64,000 nucleotides of DNA from Sipunculus nudus (Eukaryota > Annelida > Sipuncula > Golfingiida > Sipunculidae): the NCBI GenBank assembly GCA_026874595.1, contig CM049322.1:41634340-41698339 (forward strand), given 5' to 3'. Positions 22,762-34,884 of the stretch are shown in pieces. A program made the position numbers and the translations under genes. The notes under the pieces were generated by a model, which saw nothing but the letters and a program-made list of their open reading frames with translations, ran no database searches and had not been told where the DNA came from. Position 1 is the stretch's first letter, and every line of letters starts with the position of its first letter.

Positions 22762-24550
22762 CTTACAGAATGCAGATGGCTAAAAAATGGTAAGCGCACG
22801 GTTCATCTGTTATCCTTAAAGTCTTTACATTCTAAGTATCTATCAATATACATTTTTGAAGTCAGTAACCCCTCCCCCTTTCATTTTTAAAAGATAAACC
22901 AGTCTTCAGGAGTTCCCCTGAGTATACTTTAACAACGGTGGTTCAGAAACTCACAGGTATAAAGTTAAACATGTTCGAATGCCCTATTGTGCTCCTCTGG
23001 TATTCATGAACTATAGCAAATTAGAACGGAATCCAAGCAGCATCCACATTCTATAGCCACGATTTGTTTTGAAGTGTTACTTTGAATACTCTAAGAGGCT
23101 AACTTTGGGCTATTTACATTGTATGATTTCTTTCACCTGAGTTACTGATTCTTTATTTATATAAAACATCAATGTTTAGTGTACGTTTTGTTCTAATATT
23201 GGAGTTTCACAACTGTACCATCAATAGGCCTTGCCAGAGATATATGCTATTAATGTTACTGTCCATGTACTTAGTGGCAAGGGTATGGGACGAGGCGCCC
23301 CAGAAAATGTGTTCGTTGACACGGCATTGCACGCTTTGCTGATGTTTAAAGTTTTCAGCATAAAACTCCCAGGAATACTAGATGGCCTTAAATCTTAACG
23401 ATTATTTCGCTTGTTGTGCCCTTAAAGGGATATGGAACAAGTGATTCTGCGCCATTCCGCCAGAGGTCGTTAGTACTCGAGAGTGATCTTTTCCAGATAA
23501 CCGTTCTCATACACATGCAATATTTACTTACTCACTGTGACAGTTTCGTCGGTTCACATCAAATGACTCCGTCAGATTGTGATGACCCTATACCGCTGAC
23601 CACTAGGTGGCGTTATAGATGCGGCAGGCCGTGCTGTCCCCCGTCGCGGTTGAGCGCTTGCTGATGTGGATGGCCGGACGTATCCATCATGGCTGGCGTT
23701 CACCTTCCATTGCAACCATTTTGACTTTATTCCGGCCTATGCTAGGGTTCTCCTTACCGGTGCGGTCAGCCAAGGCAGACTTATAAAAACACTTTGGGAG
23801 CTCTTCCTCTATGCCCTATTGTACTTTATTCCTGATGTTTCCTGAACTGATTTATTGTGTTCAGACACCCTGATTCCCATTTTGCTACCTGTTTCTCCTA
23901 TGTATGATTTAGGGCATGGTTTACAAGGTATTCTTTAAAAGCACTCTGTAGTGTCCTCCAGGCCAAGCGAATGTATACCAAATCTCATTTTATTGTCATA
24001 TAATACTATTACCTATAAAAAATATTAATATAGATTAACCAAATTCATAGAAAAACATGTTTTTATTTATTTTTCCACAAAAAAAAAAAAACGTGGTTGT
24101 GTGATTTGTTCAAAACCTATTGGCACATCTACTAGCACTGTCTCTTCAAAAGCTTACATTTCTGACACTGTCAGCCCCGGATTTTCGTGTATAAATAAAA
24201 ACAACCTGTATCGCTAGATATAAGTCATTTATAAAGTTTTCCTGTCACACTTTGCACCAGCCAATCACAACAGGGCCCAGTCTCTGTTCTGAATGAAATC
24301 TGCCATACACATAACATCGCCACGTGCTATTACGTTTACCTTACCTCTAGTCGCCTTCTTATAGATGAAAAAATTGCGAGTAAAATTATGAGGGTAAGCT
24401 CGTCACCTAAAAGTTAAAGTTCATCAAACGTTATCATTTAGATGCACAATTATTTAGAGAATTTGCCGAATATATGCTTCAATACAAAGAAAATTGTTAC
24501 TTTTACCAGTGCTTTCTATATTTAATTTTTAAAATGAAATGATAAAAAAG
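22759..24550. other. Non-coding, nothing recognised
   Basis: I see no exon-like or repeat structure I can support, apart from a poly-A run near 24077. Confidence 0.4.
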
Positions 24551-24557
24551 TTGGCCA

Positions 24558-25596
24558 ATTGGGGGGGGGGGGGAATGGCATCATCCAAGCTTTCATTTGG
24601 GACAATCCAATAAACAAAAAATTATAAATAACATTGCAGTTTTGAAAGCCACTGATCTTTTAAGTGTACTGCCCCCCCCCCCCCCCCCCCGATCCATTAA
24701 GTGTGTGGAACCCCTCCCCCAACAACAACAACAAACACACACACATAATTTCATATATCTTTATTTTGTGTGAATTGATTAAAGATAACGGATGGACTGT
24801 CTCCGGATAGTTTGAGACCCGATGAACCCCCCCCCCCCCCCCCAGTGACCTGCGGAGGGAACGAATTTCCATTTCGTATCGCTGTGTCTGCGAATCAATT
24901 TAAATGCATGTCTCGCCTTTTGGGATGAACGATTTTTAGGACATCCCTGCGTGGTGAAAAGCAGCGTAAACAATAGTAAACAAGTGCGTGATAAAAGCCT
25001 GCGGCGTTCGGCCAGTTCTAATGTGGGCGAGCTTAATTAAATGATGTATAAAGTAACACGTGTTTCCTGGTGAAGATTCCCGGAAAGCTAATCCTATTGA
25101 CACCTGTGACACGTGACCCACACACCCATTGGCTGGCATATCAACGACGTCACTTGACCCATGTGTCCATTTGTTGACCTTGACTACTTTATTTGAATAG
25201 ACGTCGTCTGACCTCCGACCCCCGCTGGTTGGATTGTCTGGCCGTTGTGTTTTTGCACTGACAAAACGGTCCCGCTTCGGTGGACTGGACGCGCAATATA
25301 GCGTTAAACCACCTTTATTAAACTTGTCGTATGCACCTTCAATATGCCTATGTTTCATAAAAATCATAAACTGGTCTAACTATGTGCCGGCCGCGGCGAT
25401 GTCAACCTTTTACAACCTTAGTAAATTCCCGATTACGCTATAATAAAAAAATGTATTCTTATGTCCCTTTCCTATTATCTGATCCGCTTTTCCGGGCATT
25501 TCGTTCTGTCACAGGGGATGAAACGCTCACATAGACCTATAAATATAAAATATACCCGCCCGCAGTATACTGAGACATGGGGGGGGGGGGGGGGGG
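24558..25596. repeat. Cluster of long poly-G / poly-C runs
   Basis: Runs of about 13-20 identical bases occur at about 24559 (G), 24671-24690 (C), 24828-24843 (C) and 25579-25596 (G). The poly-C runs would give G-quadruplex-prone sequence on the opposite strand. The intervening 25060-25300 is relatively CpG-rich but not convincingly coding. Confidence 0.85.
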
Positions 25597-26644
25597 TAAC
25601 GCGCGCCCTTCTCAACAAAAAGGTTTGTTTCGAATTATATTTGGAAGGTTATCCGTTATATTACACAAATATATATCTATATAAAAAACACACAGGCCAT
25701 ATGAATAGCCCTCTCAAATAAACTGGCCAGGTTTTTTTTTTTTTAAACAGATAAAGTGACGCAGACGCGATGTTTTAGAATGTAGCACACCTTGTTGTTA
25801 AAGGATCTTTACAATTTTCGTGGACAGCACATTTATTTCAACCTTAACGCAACCTTAATGTAAATGTTTATAAAAGAACTACAATAATAATATGCAGTGA
25901 ATCCCATGTTAAGCTAACACGTGTCTTTTTGTATCAACAATGACAAATGTATTTATTACTGCAGCTCTGCATATTCATAATAATAATTGTATGTACTGCA
26001 GGGGGACGACAAAATCATTTGAGCCCCACGTCCGCAACATGGAAAAGTCAATAGACTTGCAATTTTATTTTCTTCATTTCATCAGGTCTTTCATTAATTT
26101 GGATGGCGTTCTAAGCTTTTCCAGGACCTAATATTCCATTTATTTGTCAAGGTTTGACTTTTTTTCTATGAGAAAAATCTTTTTTTTTTTACACCATAAG
26201 GCCTATCTGACAGTTCAGCAGAATGTTTACACTGATCACCGTTACACTGCATGCTCATTTCTGAGTGATACCAAAGGAACTGCCGATGGGCGCATTCACT
26301 TGTGAGTGACTTCATCACAGTCGGTCACGGCCGTTAGGAAGGACCTTCCAATGAAGCCTGTAGAAGCCTGGTGTATTTTTTGTAGCCCAGAGACACAAAA
26401 TGACATCGACACCAACTGTTAAGTTAGGTTACTGTTTTATTATTATTAACAAGAAATACAACATGAATCCTTGTAATATTAAATAAAAAAATTCCGAATC
26501 CGTATTTTATTTTCTCTCTCTTCAGAGAATATCATCAATCATATTATCCCACATATCCCATTGGTGATATGAATCATATTAAATGTGAGTATATGTAAAT
26601 GATGATTTGAGACATTTTTTGATTCAAGACATTCATTCACACAC

Positions 26645-26645
<1 letters not shown>
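25597..26645. other. Non-coding
   Basis: No gene is recognised. At about 26285-26375 there is a weak copy of a family also seen upstream of the lectin-NLR gene (CTTGTGAGTGA, then CCTTCCAATGAAGCCTG). Confidence 0.4.

Positions 26646-26711
<66 letters not shown>
26646..26711. repeat. (TA)n microsatellite
   Basis: About 66 bp of TA with a single interruption (TATACATATA). Confidence 0.95.
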
Positions 26712-26712
<1 letters not shown>

Positions 26713-27478
26713 TCGTTTAATTGGCGTATATCGTAAACTCCGACATCCGACCATGGACATGAATTGACTGAGTTCCCCTGCCTGATACACGACATGCATA
26801 GTTTCTTACAGATAGTGAGGGACTAAAATAATTCTGCATTTTATAGACAAGGACAGCAATACTTCGGTGTCCAGGGTGTCTTTCAAAGTATATTCACTTA
26901 AAAAGTTCCAAGGAATAACAGGTTTAATTAACATTCCAATTCAACCAACTTTGAACACTGCTTTTCACGAAAGGTTTGCGTCACCATATCGGACGCATTT
27001 TTAATTTTAATGAATAAAATCTTCATGTGAATACAAAATGGAAACTAAGTTATGATTTTTCCCTTTAAAAGAAAACGAAAACATATTTCCTTTGTTATTA
27101 TGATTATTGTTATTATTATTTGTGTGTATAAATATATAGGTTAGAAAGCACTCACAGAGCGCACACCTCCGCCAACAACTACATCCACAACAGGGCCTAC
27201 CTTAAAATTTAATCTTCCAATGTCCCGACATTCAACATGAAACTACTAAAATTAATCGAAAATATTTGGTGGTGTAGCTGATATTCCTACATGAAAATCA
27301 TTAAGATTATGTTTTGTGAATACAATAAATGTGTATAGTGTATGTCGTTTTGTGCAGGCTCAGAGTAAGTGAAACTGAATTGAAAACGAGTGAGTATGAT
27401 TGTTATGCCGTTACAGGTGAGGTGTTGGGGATGAGCCGCGAACCCCTCAGTTCCATTCCTCAATTGTGAAAAGTAAAG

Positions 27479-27480
<2 letters not shown>
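26712..27480. other. Non-coding with one repeat fragment
   Basis: At 27142-27180 lies another GAAAGCACTCACAGAGCGCA / CCTCCGCC fragment, as at 16062 and 60064. Nothing else is recognised. Confidence 0.45.

Positions 27481-27540
<60 letters not shown>
27481..27540. repeat. (AT)n microsatellite
   Basis: 60 bp of AT dinucleotides. Confidence 0.96.
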
Positions 27541-27543
<3 letters not shown>

Positions 27544-27807
27544 TGAATGAAAATCTTGAGTAGCGCAGGTAAACTATTGAGTGGATGAAGGTCACCCAGA
27601 GAGCAGCCAGGCCATGTACCAGTAGTTACATGTTGCGATCTCGACTCATTTTACAAACCTACCCTTCCCCACCAAGCATGCATATATTAGAATATAAATT
27701 ATTCAATAGTTATACACGCGAAAATGTGAACCAATAGAACATCGAACGAGTGTGTTTATTTTTCATGGTGACAGATCGTGTAAAAGATTACGATATTTCT
27801 TAATGTG

Positions 27808-27810
<3 letters not shown>
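27541..27810. other. Non-coding
   Basis: This is a short stretch between two TA arrays. Nothing is recognised. Confidence 0.4.

Positions 27811-27875
<65 letters not shown>
27811..27875. repeat. (TA)n-(GT)n microsatellite
   Basis: About 65 bp of TA, followed by a short GT run. Confidence 0.96.
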
Positions 27876-27879
<4 letters not shown>

Positions 27880-27895
27880 TGTGTGTGTGTGTGTG

Positions 27896-28090
27896 TACAG
27901 TCCAACCTCTCTACACGGACACCTCCAAAAGGTGGGCACCTCTGTAAAGTATGCACCTCTATAAAGTAGGCACCTCTATAAAGTAGGCACTTCTGGGCAG
28001 TCCCATTTGTTTCCTTCTCTTTATTATGTTTAGCTAATGTGGCATCTCTATATTCTGTAAAGTGGGCACTTTTCCCAGTTAATATGGACA
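27896..28090. repeat. Degenerate ~18-bp tandem repeat family (GGGCACCTCTGTAAAGT)
   Basis: Several imperfect units of the form TAAAGT[A/G]GGCACCTCTA follow one another, starting with TCCAACCTCTCTACACGGAC. Related words occur at 41700-41755. I associate this type of repeat with marine invertebrate genomes; that attribution is from memory. Confidence 0.6.
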
Positions 28091-28866
28091 CTTCATAATT
28101 TGTCCCAGTTATAGAATCTTCCTATTTAAACTTTAGGAGCTTTTTCTATTGTGAATATTAATTTCTTAGCAATCAGGATATCCGTCAACTATCAAATATT
28201 TATATTTCAACTTTAAATGACAATGGCCAAACAGATAAACAAAGGCCAGAGGTGTATTACTGTCTGATTGCATAATCATAATAATAGCCTTCTTGACTCA
28301 AGGCTAGGCATATGATACATGCATACTAATTAGACTATTTTAATGTGCCTGTACATTCTCAGGCCAGACCCTAGGCCAGATTTGCTGTTCCTGTGATGGT
28401 TTATAGAAGGCAGTAATTGCACCCTATAGTAGCCGTTCACATTAGACTAATGGGCATACTTTGATCTGACAGTCACTGGAATTTCTTATGTCAGTGATGC
28501 AAAGAAACTGTTATAGTTAATAACATGAGTGGAAGCTCTGCTTATTCATCCAATTACTTGGTACTTTGAATCAAGGTATTAGGGTTAGGTCCCCATGACA
28601 CAATGTGATGTTTACTTAGAAGTTGACAAGAACGTTCAAAACGAAGCACTGGTCATTCGCATGCATTATGTATCACGTTCACTTTTACTGTCCACTTATA
28701 AAATGTCAAACCCAAACTGAAATATTAATTTTGCATAGCACTAAAAGTGTACCTGTTCAAAGATTCTGACAGTGGCTTGTCATGGAGAAAGTTTGTAGGG
28801 CAGTATGGTATATCGAAGGATGCGTAGAATAACTTATCAAAATATTACAAAGATATGTTACAATAC

Positions 28867-28870
<4 letters not shown>
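28091..28870. other. Non-coding
   Basis: Nothing recognised. Confidence 0.4.

Positions 28871-28907
<37 letters not shown>
28871..28907. repeat. (TA)n microsatellite
   Basis: About 37 bp of TA dinucleotides. Confidence 0.95.
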
Positions 28908-28914
<7 letters not shown>

Positions 28915-29736
28915 CACACACACGACATATAGACACGCCGGTCGGCGCCGGTCGGGTGTAGCCGGTATACAGGTTTCTGCCGGCTTGCACAAAGTTAACA
29001 TTTGCAACCCACCGACCCGCACAAAATATCTAAAATAACGTAAAAAAGGCTACCAGCAATTAAACTTTGGTAATCTTTAACCTCCAAATGCATCAAATTT
29101 GTACCCCATAAGTATGTTTACAAACGTGAATTAATCGAGAGCCAAAATAATTACTAACAGATAGTTAAATAAATAGAGATAAAGCTTTCATATTCCGAAA
29201 CCGAGTGTGTGCACCTAGTGTAACTATCTGACATTATCAATACTTATGTGTGATGAAATGGGAAATACCCCGCAATCCTCTGTGTGATTGGCTGATAGCG
29301 GAGTTAAGGTCACAGTGCACATGCAAAAAGTTTCAGTTAAACGGGCCTGTCTTAAAGTCGGAGAATCCGCGTAAAGCCGCTTGTAAATATGCAGGAACAT
29401 TTAGTAGATCATCTGTTCTGAATAATTTTTCGTAAATTCACTTTGGTAGTCACGTCATATTTATTTTTGCGCAATATTTTTTCTAAACGTATCCCCCAAA
29501 GTGTCTGCACAATAAAGGCCCTTCACCGAGACATAAGAGGTTTTACTCTTTCGGGGGAACCTGAACTGAAACATCTAACGGTTGTCATATGACACCTGAT
29601 TTTGGCGGGAAAGTTAATCCCAGCTAAGCACGATATCACTGGCGATCGAAGGACAAATGTACACATCCACAAAAAATAAACAGGGTCAAGCATTTTGACT
29701 AGCCTACTCAGGAAGCTGTTTCTGTGGTGTCTTGGC
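28908..29736. other. Non-coding
   Basis: Nothing recognised apart from a short GC-rich patch (GGTCGGCGCCGGTCGGG) near 28940. Confidence 0.4.
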
Positions 29737-30460
29737 AGATGCGCCACACCGAAATGCGCACCTGTCAGTTACGCTACTGCCATATGCGCCAGATTCCAGT
29801 TGCGCCACATGCCATATGCGCAACAAAGTTATAATAAGCCATATAGAGTCATTTTATGTTGTGCTTATAGTAAGTGTGTATCTGTATCACACGGCCGCTT
29901 CATTACTTTATCGAATGCGGTATATTTTTGCAACAATAGGCCTGTACGAGCTAAGAAACCCTTTCCATTTTAAGCGACAATGTTCGGTCACGACACGTAC
30001 GGCCGATCACCATCACACAGTTGCGTTATCTGTCAATAAAATTTATGAACATTGGATATTATTACTTATTCGTCTCCGTTTTTTTTAAGAAACACTAAAA
30101 ATGAACTGTCATATAAATAAAAGTTATGTATATATATAATCGGCGATATTTATTGTGTCATATTGTCCGGCTTTCGTAGGTGATACATGTTGACGTAATA
30201 TGTGTAAATGACTGGTGTTGTTATCGTTTCTAATGTGGTCTAATTTGATATGTGATATTATTTATGCCATATATTTGCCATATATTTGACTTATTATGGA
30301 TTATGTAAAATATGATCTTACTGACACTGATGCGTTGCTGATTAACAAGAAACCACTCACCACTACGGTTTAATTGACCCGGAATACCCCGCAGGGTTTG
30401 ATCTCAGAACATCAAAGGGAAAGTGTTGCGGCTTGTTAATGAGCTCATTTAAATGGGCCG
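29737..30460. repeat. ~740-bp interspersed repeat, copy 1 (inverted partner at 39968-40730)
   Basis: The reverse complement of this block recurs at 39968-40730 with only scattered changes. The outer end is a cluster of TGCGCC/TGCGCA words spaced 10-25 bases apart (29740-29825). The inner end contains the palindrome AATGAGCTCATT. Open frames in it are short and not conserved between copies, so it is non-coding. Confidence 0.85.
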
Positions 30461-31684
30461 TTATATACCTGCACATGCATGTTATACCTGCGATATCATA
30501 ACATCATCGTCGTTAGGTTTTCATTGCTTCTGACATGTTTTTTTATTTAAATTAATAATATCCAATTTACGAGAAAGTAACGTGGAAATATGTATTTTTA
30601 ATCACATTATCATTATTATCAGAAAGTATATAAATAATAATATCATTTCTGGATTGCATGCCGTCGTTTCCCGAATATCGTTAGGGTTTTGTTGCAAATA
30701 ATTAATTCTACGATTCAGATATTGTTATGCACTCTTTTGTGATGCATTTATATTGTTTTAATAAAGAAATGATATTATTTCAGAACTGCATACTGTCGCT
30801 TTCGATTACAGTCAGGATTATCGTTTCTAAGAATCAATTCCAAGTTTCAGATATTTTTTGTACATATGTCTGGATTTAAATTGTTTTAATTTGGAAGATA
30901 GAGTAATATCCTGTGAGTTTGATGTTTGGCAATATATTTGTTTTCTGTATTGTTTTATATTTTAATCACATTAACAGGGAAGGTTGTGCCATGTAGTTTT
31001 ATTATAGACATTTATCATACACAGATGAGTATCTCTTTGAACACTGTAAAAAGAAAAACACAAATATCATGCAATGCTGTCTATTTATCGTCTCACCCAC
31101 AGATTAAGGAATAAAAGTATCATCCAAAAGCGCATACATGCATAAAATCATATACAATGTTACTACAGATTTATTATATACATACAAAACAGTATCTGTT
31201 ATATACAATATGAACAAAATAAAACATGTTTTAAAAGTTTAAAAAGTCCCAAAGTTTAAAAACTAATAAAATAAAACAAATTAGTTTCAATTAATAATTG
31301 AACTTATTGATTACTTGTACATTTTTGCAGTTAGGACTGCGCAGTTTATCCCCGGTTTCCAATCGGAAACAAAGAATAAAAAAAAGCTTTACATTTGTAG
31401 AGGAAAACAATCCGAACCGTGAATCGCTGTCTTGTGACTCTGCGTCCTATTCGCTACATCCGGCCCGTTTTCTAAATTTCCACATCCACAATGATAATTA
31501 TAAGTGGCTCATCCGAAGAATTATTTTTCCTGATAATGGAGTATCTTTTATTTAATATTCTGGTATCGTGGTATACCAGGCAAACTAATTATATGGTACT
31601 TATTTTTTAGGCAAAAAAATATAGATATGCATTGAAATGTATTCTTTTGCATGAATTTATACGCGAAATTAATAACCAACTCAC
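30461..31684. other. Non-coding
   Basis: AT-rich. Nothing recognised on either strand. If the MULE exon at 31685-31790 continues downstream on the minus strand, I could not identify its next exon here. Confidence 0.4.
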
Positions 31685-31790
31685 CTGTATTCCCGTGACA
31701 GTCCCAATTCTTGCACCCGTTTCCATATCGCTTGAGTGTGGTGGAAATAGCACCCCTTCATGTTGCTGTTCGGAAAGTTCGCCCATATAG
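31685..31790 (-). CDS. MULE-type transposase domain, single exon fragment
   Basis: On the minus strand, between an acceptor (GGGAG|CTATATGG) and a donor (ATACAG|GTGAGT), the exon encodes AIWANFPNSNMKGCYFHHTQ, then AIWKRVQELGLSREYR. The 'GCYFHHTQAIWKRVQELGL' core is the characteristic block near the C-terminal part of the MULE transposase domain (Mutator-like DDE family). It may be a transposon copy or part of a domesticated MULE-domain gene, and neighbouring exons were not found. Confidence 0.6.
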
Positions 31791-31967
31791 CTCCCAGCGT
31801 CATTTTAATTTTAATATATTACGTTGTTGGTTTAATGGCAGGGTATAAACCAAGGAAGAACAAATTAACAGCGCCTGTTGATCAGTTAAAAAACATAAGT
31901 TTGAATAAGTATTTCAGATTGATTTATATATATTATTTTCGTATCCGTTTTTCATATTGGAGAGTAA
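31791..31967. other. Short non-coding stretch
   Basis: This would be the upstream intron of the MULE-type exon on the minus strand. Nothing else is seen. Confidence 0.35.
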
Positions 31968-32240
31968 AGGCGGTTTCACACCGGATGCGTCCGAACGAAT
32001 ATGACACGAACGAATATTTCTGTCGTTCCGACCTAATCCTGTCGCATCCAAAATTTCATTCACACCAAACCCGAACGATATTTTTGGTTTCCGACCGAGG
32101 AATTTCCGTCTCCGAAATTTGTATTGGACAGCTATATGAGAAATACATTGTATATCGGATGCACTACAGTAGAGGCTTTATTGACACACATACACACATA
32201 TATAAATACCTATACAGAAAAGTCGAATATTTTTAAACTT
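31968..32240. repeat. Repeat R, copy 1 (second copy at 38280-38480)
   Basis: This starts GGCGGTTTCACACCGGATGC, a sequence like a Harbinger-type terminus. It shares ~220 bp with 38280-38480 in the same orientation. A downstream word (AAGTCGAATATTT at 32219) also recurs at 38221, but on the other side of R. The locus is therefore tandemly arranged rather than a simple two-copy insertion. Confidence 0.75.
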
Positions 32241-32459
32241 GTAAATTTATTTTTTCATTAATTTTGTGATTTAAAATAATTAATAAAAAAGTTTATCTCC
32301 GAGTGTACTGACTGTATAATTGAAAATTATTGGGCCTTGCTAGGTACCAGCTATAGTCATGACTTCACAGGTGACATATATTTATACCATTGACTGGACC
32401 CAGATTCCTATATTTCAACATGCCTTTGAAAATAATTGTGCAATCTGTTGTTTCAACAG
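32241..32459. other. Non-coding
   Basis: Nothing recognised. Confidence 0.35.
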
Positions 32460-32939
32460 AACAGATTCCATTCTACCCCCCCCCCCCCTTATATGATCTC
32501 CCCTGAATATAAGTCAGCTGTATAAGCGATATGAACATAAATTAGCAACATTATCCAGGACTTAGTGTTCATTACCCAACCCCTTACCCGAAAATAAAAT
32601 GTTCCGCGATAAATTAAGAAAAAATCATGGAACAATAACTTTTTTTCATGAGTCATGTTTCTTATTATAGTAGTTTTATTTTTAGTTCAACGTTTTGCAT
32701 ATAAACAGCTGATTTTTCAAAGCTGTGGGCAGACTTTAAACTTTTAAACCAGGTTAATATTTAAGGTTATTTTATTGTAAATTCTAATTCTTAATAAATT
32801 CTTCTGCAATATATTACAGTTATTCTCTGATTACATTGATCATCCCCCATAGTGCCCCCCCCCCCCCCCCCTCCCATATTGACGCCACTCAATGTAAGTC
32901 AGCTGCTTAAGCGATATGTACACAAATAAGCAATATTAT
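32460..32939. repeat. Duplicated block P1/P2, interrupted by the CR1 insertion
   Basis: P1 (about 32465-32620) and P2 (about 32830-32939) share a poly-C run, then AAGTCAGCTG, AGCGATATG and AGCAA(T/C)ATTAT. P1 then continues into CCAGGACTTAGTGTTCATTACCC. P2 stops at ATTAT, and its continuation (CCAGGATCTCCTGTTCATTA) is found at 38114, on the far side of the CR1 element. Confidence 0.8.
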
Positions 32940-32995
32940 AAACAGTCACTAAGACGTTTTATCTAACTCATATTAGTGTATACGCAAAAGAAATC

Positions 32996-34884
32996 ATGTC
33001 TGACAAACTGATTCAACAATCTAACATGCTGCTCGATAGCTTGCCTGTGCCGACAAAAGAAAAACTCGAGCAAGCCATCAGTGACGTCACAAATAACTGG
33101 AATACCACTGTTCATAATATGAAGAAGTGTGACCTAAACAAATTCAGGAAAACAAAATGCAAGTCAGCAATCCAGGCAGAACTTGCCAATATAATCCCGT
33201 CAATACCAAAACCTGTACTTTCATGCAAAGCGTTATTCATATCTAATGGTATAAACAACAGAGTACAAACCAGATTGAGTGAAACCAGTGTTGCGGTCAT
33301 CGCTTCATCCCCAATTGAGAACAAAGGGTCAACAACAACAGACAACATCCTGGGGGATCTTTTCCAGAAGACCCCTCAAAATTCCAACTCAATGAGTCCA
33401 TTTCCTGAAATAAACTAATCAATACCTCAAGACTCTCCATTATCGCCAGCCTTTACGTCGCCTCCATCACCTCTGGATATTAGTGTAATGTCACACGCTG
33501 AGCTGAATGATAACATCCATTGCTCCCCTATTTCACACGCTGAGCTGAATGATAACACCCATTGCTCTCCTAATTCATACAATGAGGTGAACACAAAATC
33601 AAACTGTGATGAACTAACACCTGATAAAGCTACATGTGAACGTCAGACACGTAATACAAAAAAAAGAACATCATTTAAAGTGCAATCAAAACGCAACCTT
33701 GAAACCAAAGATCAAGAAGAATCATATTGCTCTAAGGACTGTGTATATGATCGCAAGTATGCTGATGAATCTATGGTTCGATGCTGCATCTGTATGAGCT
33801 GGTTCCATCCAGTATGTGTAGGAGAGGAGAGTGGAACTCTTGGCATCTGGACGTGTATAACGTGCAGAAACTATCCACACAAAATCAACCTCCTTGCTAC
33901 CCGCCTTGAGTCGCTAATTGAGATAAACATAGCCCTTCAAACCCAGATTAATGCCTTCATGGAACGTATCACTCCATCGAACTCAACACGATGCTGTCAA
34001 TGCAAATGTAACGTAACAACAAACTGCCTTTCGTCATCACCAGTAAATGATCCACCCTCAACTCCAAAAATTAAGACCACTGCAACACAGACTACGCTGA
34101 ATACCAGTACACCCATTACTCTTCTAAACTCCACACTATCAAATCCAACGAGTGAAGATTCGTCTGTAACAGCCTCAACTATCAGCTTCCGAAACGTAAA
34201 CGCGTGTCCTAGCACAGACGCTTCCACAGAAGTACACAACGACTCCAATGTAAACCCAGCAACATGCCATGTAAACAGAGCTCAGAAGAAATCAGGGAAC
34301 TCTACGCCCAAGCCTTCACACGAACACAAACAACACAAAACAAGGCCCTGCCAATCCTCTTACGTAACTGTCCTGGGGGACTCAATGACAAAGAACTTGA
34401 ACTCTTCTGACCTCTCCGATGAAACCAAAGTCAATGTGCATGTGGACTCAAGTGTGTTTACTTTTGATCATGCTATTGATAGGATCAAGCAAGTCAAATC
34501 TGACCATCTTCTCATACACATCGGTACAAATCATGTAAGCAAAGAAAATGCAGACACTTGCATTCGTAAGTTCCGTAAGATTGTGCCAATTATAAAACAG
34601 AATCCTAGTATTAAGCACGTCAGAATTAGCACAATGATTAGCAGACCATCTAAGATATACTCTAAAAGAATAAGACTTCTGAATGCCGCACTAGAAATCT
34701 ACGCTGAAAAAAACGGATGGACTCTGCTAATGAATGATAACCTTGGTCCATTTCACTAAAATCTGACAACCTCCATCTAAACAAGAAAGGCTCAAAGGCA
34801 TTCCGTTCAAATATATGTGATGTAATCAAAATCGCAACCTCTCTTAAAAATTTTCACAAGCAAGCAGTAATAGAATTAACATGA
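32996..34884 (+). pseudogene. CR1 ORF1: PHD finger and SGNH hydrolase protein
   Basis: This is one long frame from ATG 32996. It is broken by TAA at 33416-33418, after which the same frame stays open through ATG 33488 to 34756. A PHD-like Cys/His finger (YCSKDCVYD, RCCICMSWFHPVCVG, WTCITC) spans about 33725-33875. It is followed by a Ser/Thr-rich linker. The SGNH esterase part has VTVLGDSMTKNL (block I Gly-Asp-Ser) near 34365 and LLIHIGTNHVS (Gly-x-Asn block) near 34515. After a ~1-base shift near 34755 the frame continues as SDNLHLNKKGSKAF (the catalytic Asp-x-x-His block) to TGA 34882-34884. The stop overlaps the ORF2 start in ATGA. Confidence 0.88.

Noticed and set aside
24936-25367. 143-codon minus-strand open frame
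   Set aside because: No recognisable domain, compositional bias from CpG-rich DNA, and no splice or start context. The length is within chance expectation here.
29695-30088. Open frames of 92 and 118 codons
   Set aside because: They lie within the 740-bp repeat and are not preserved in its inverted copy.
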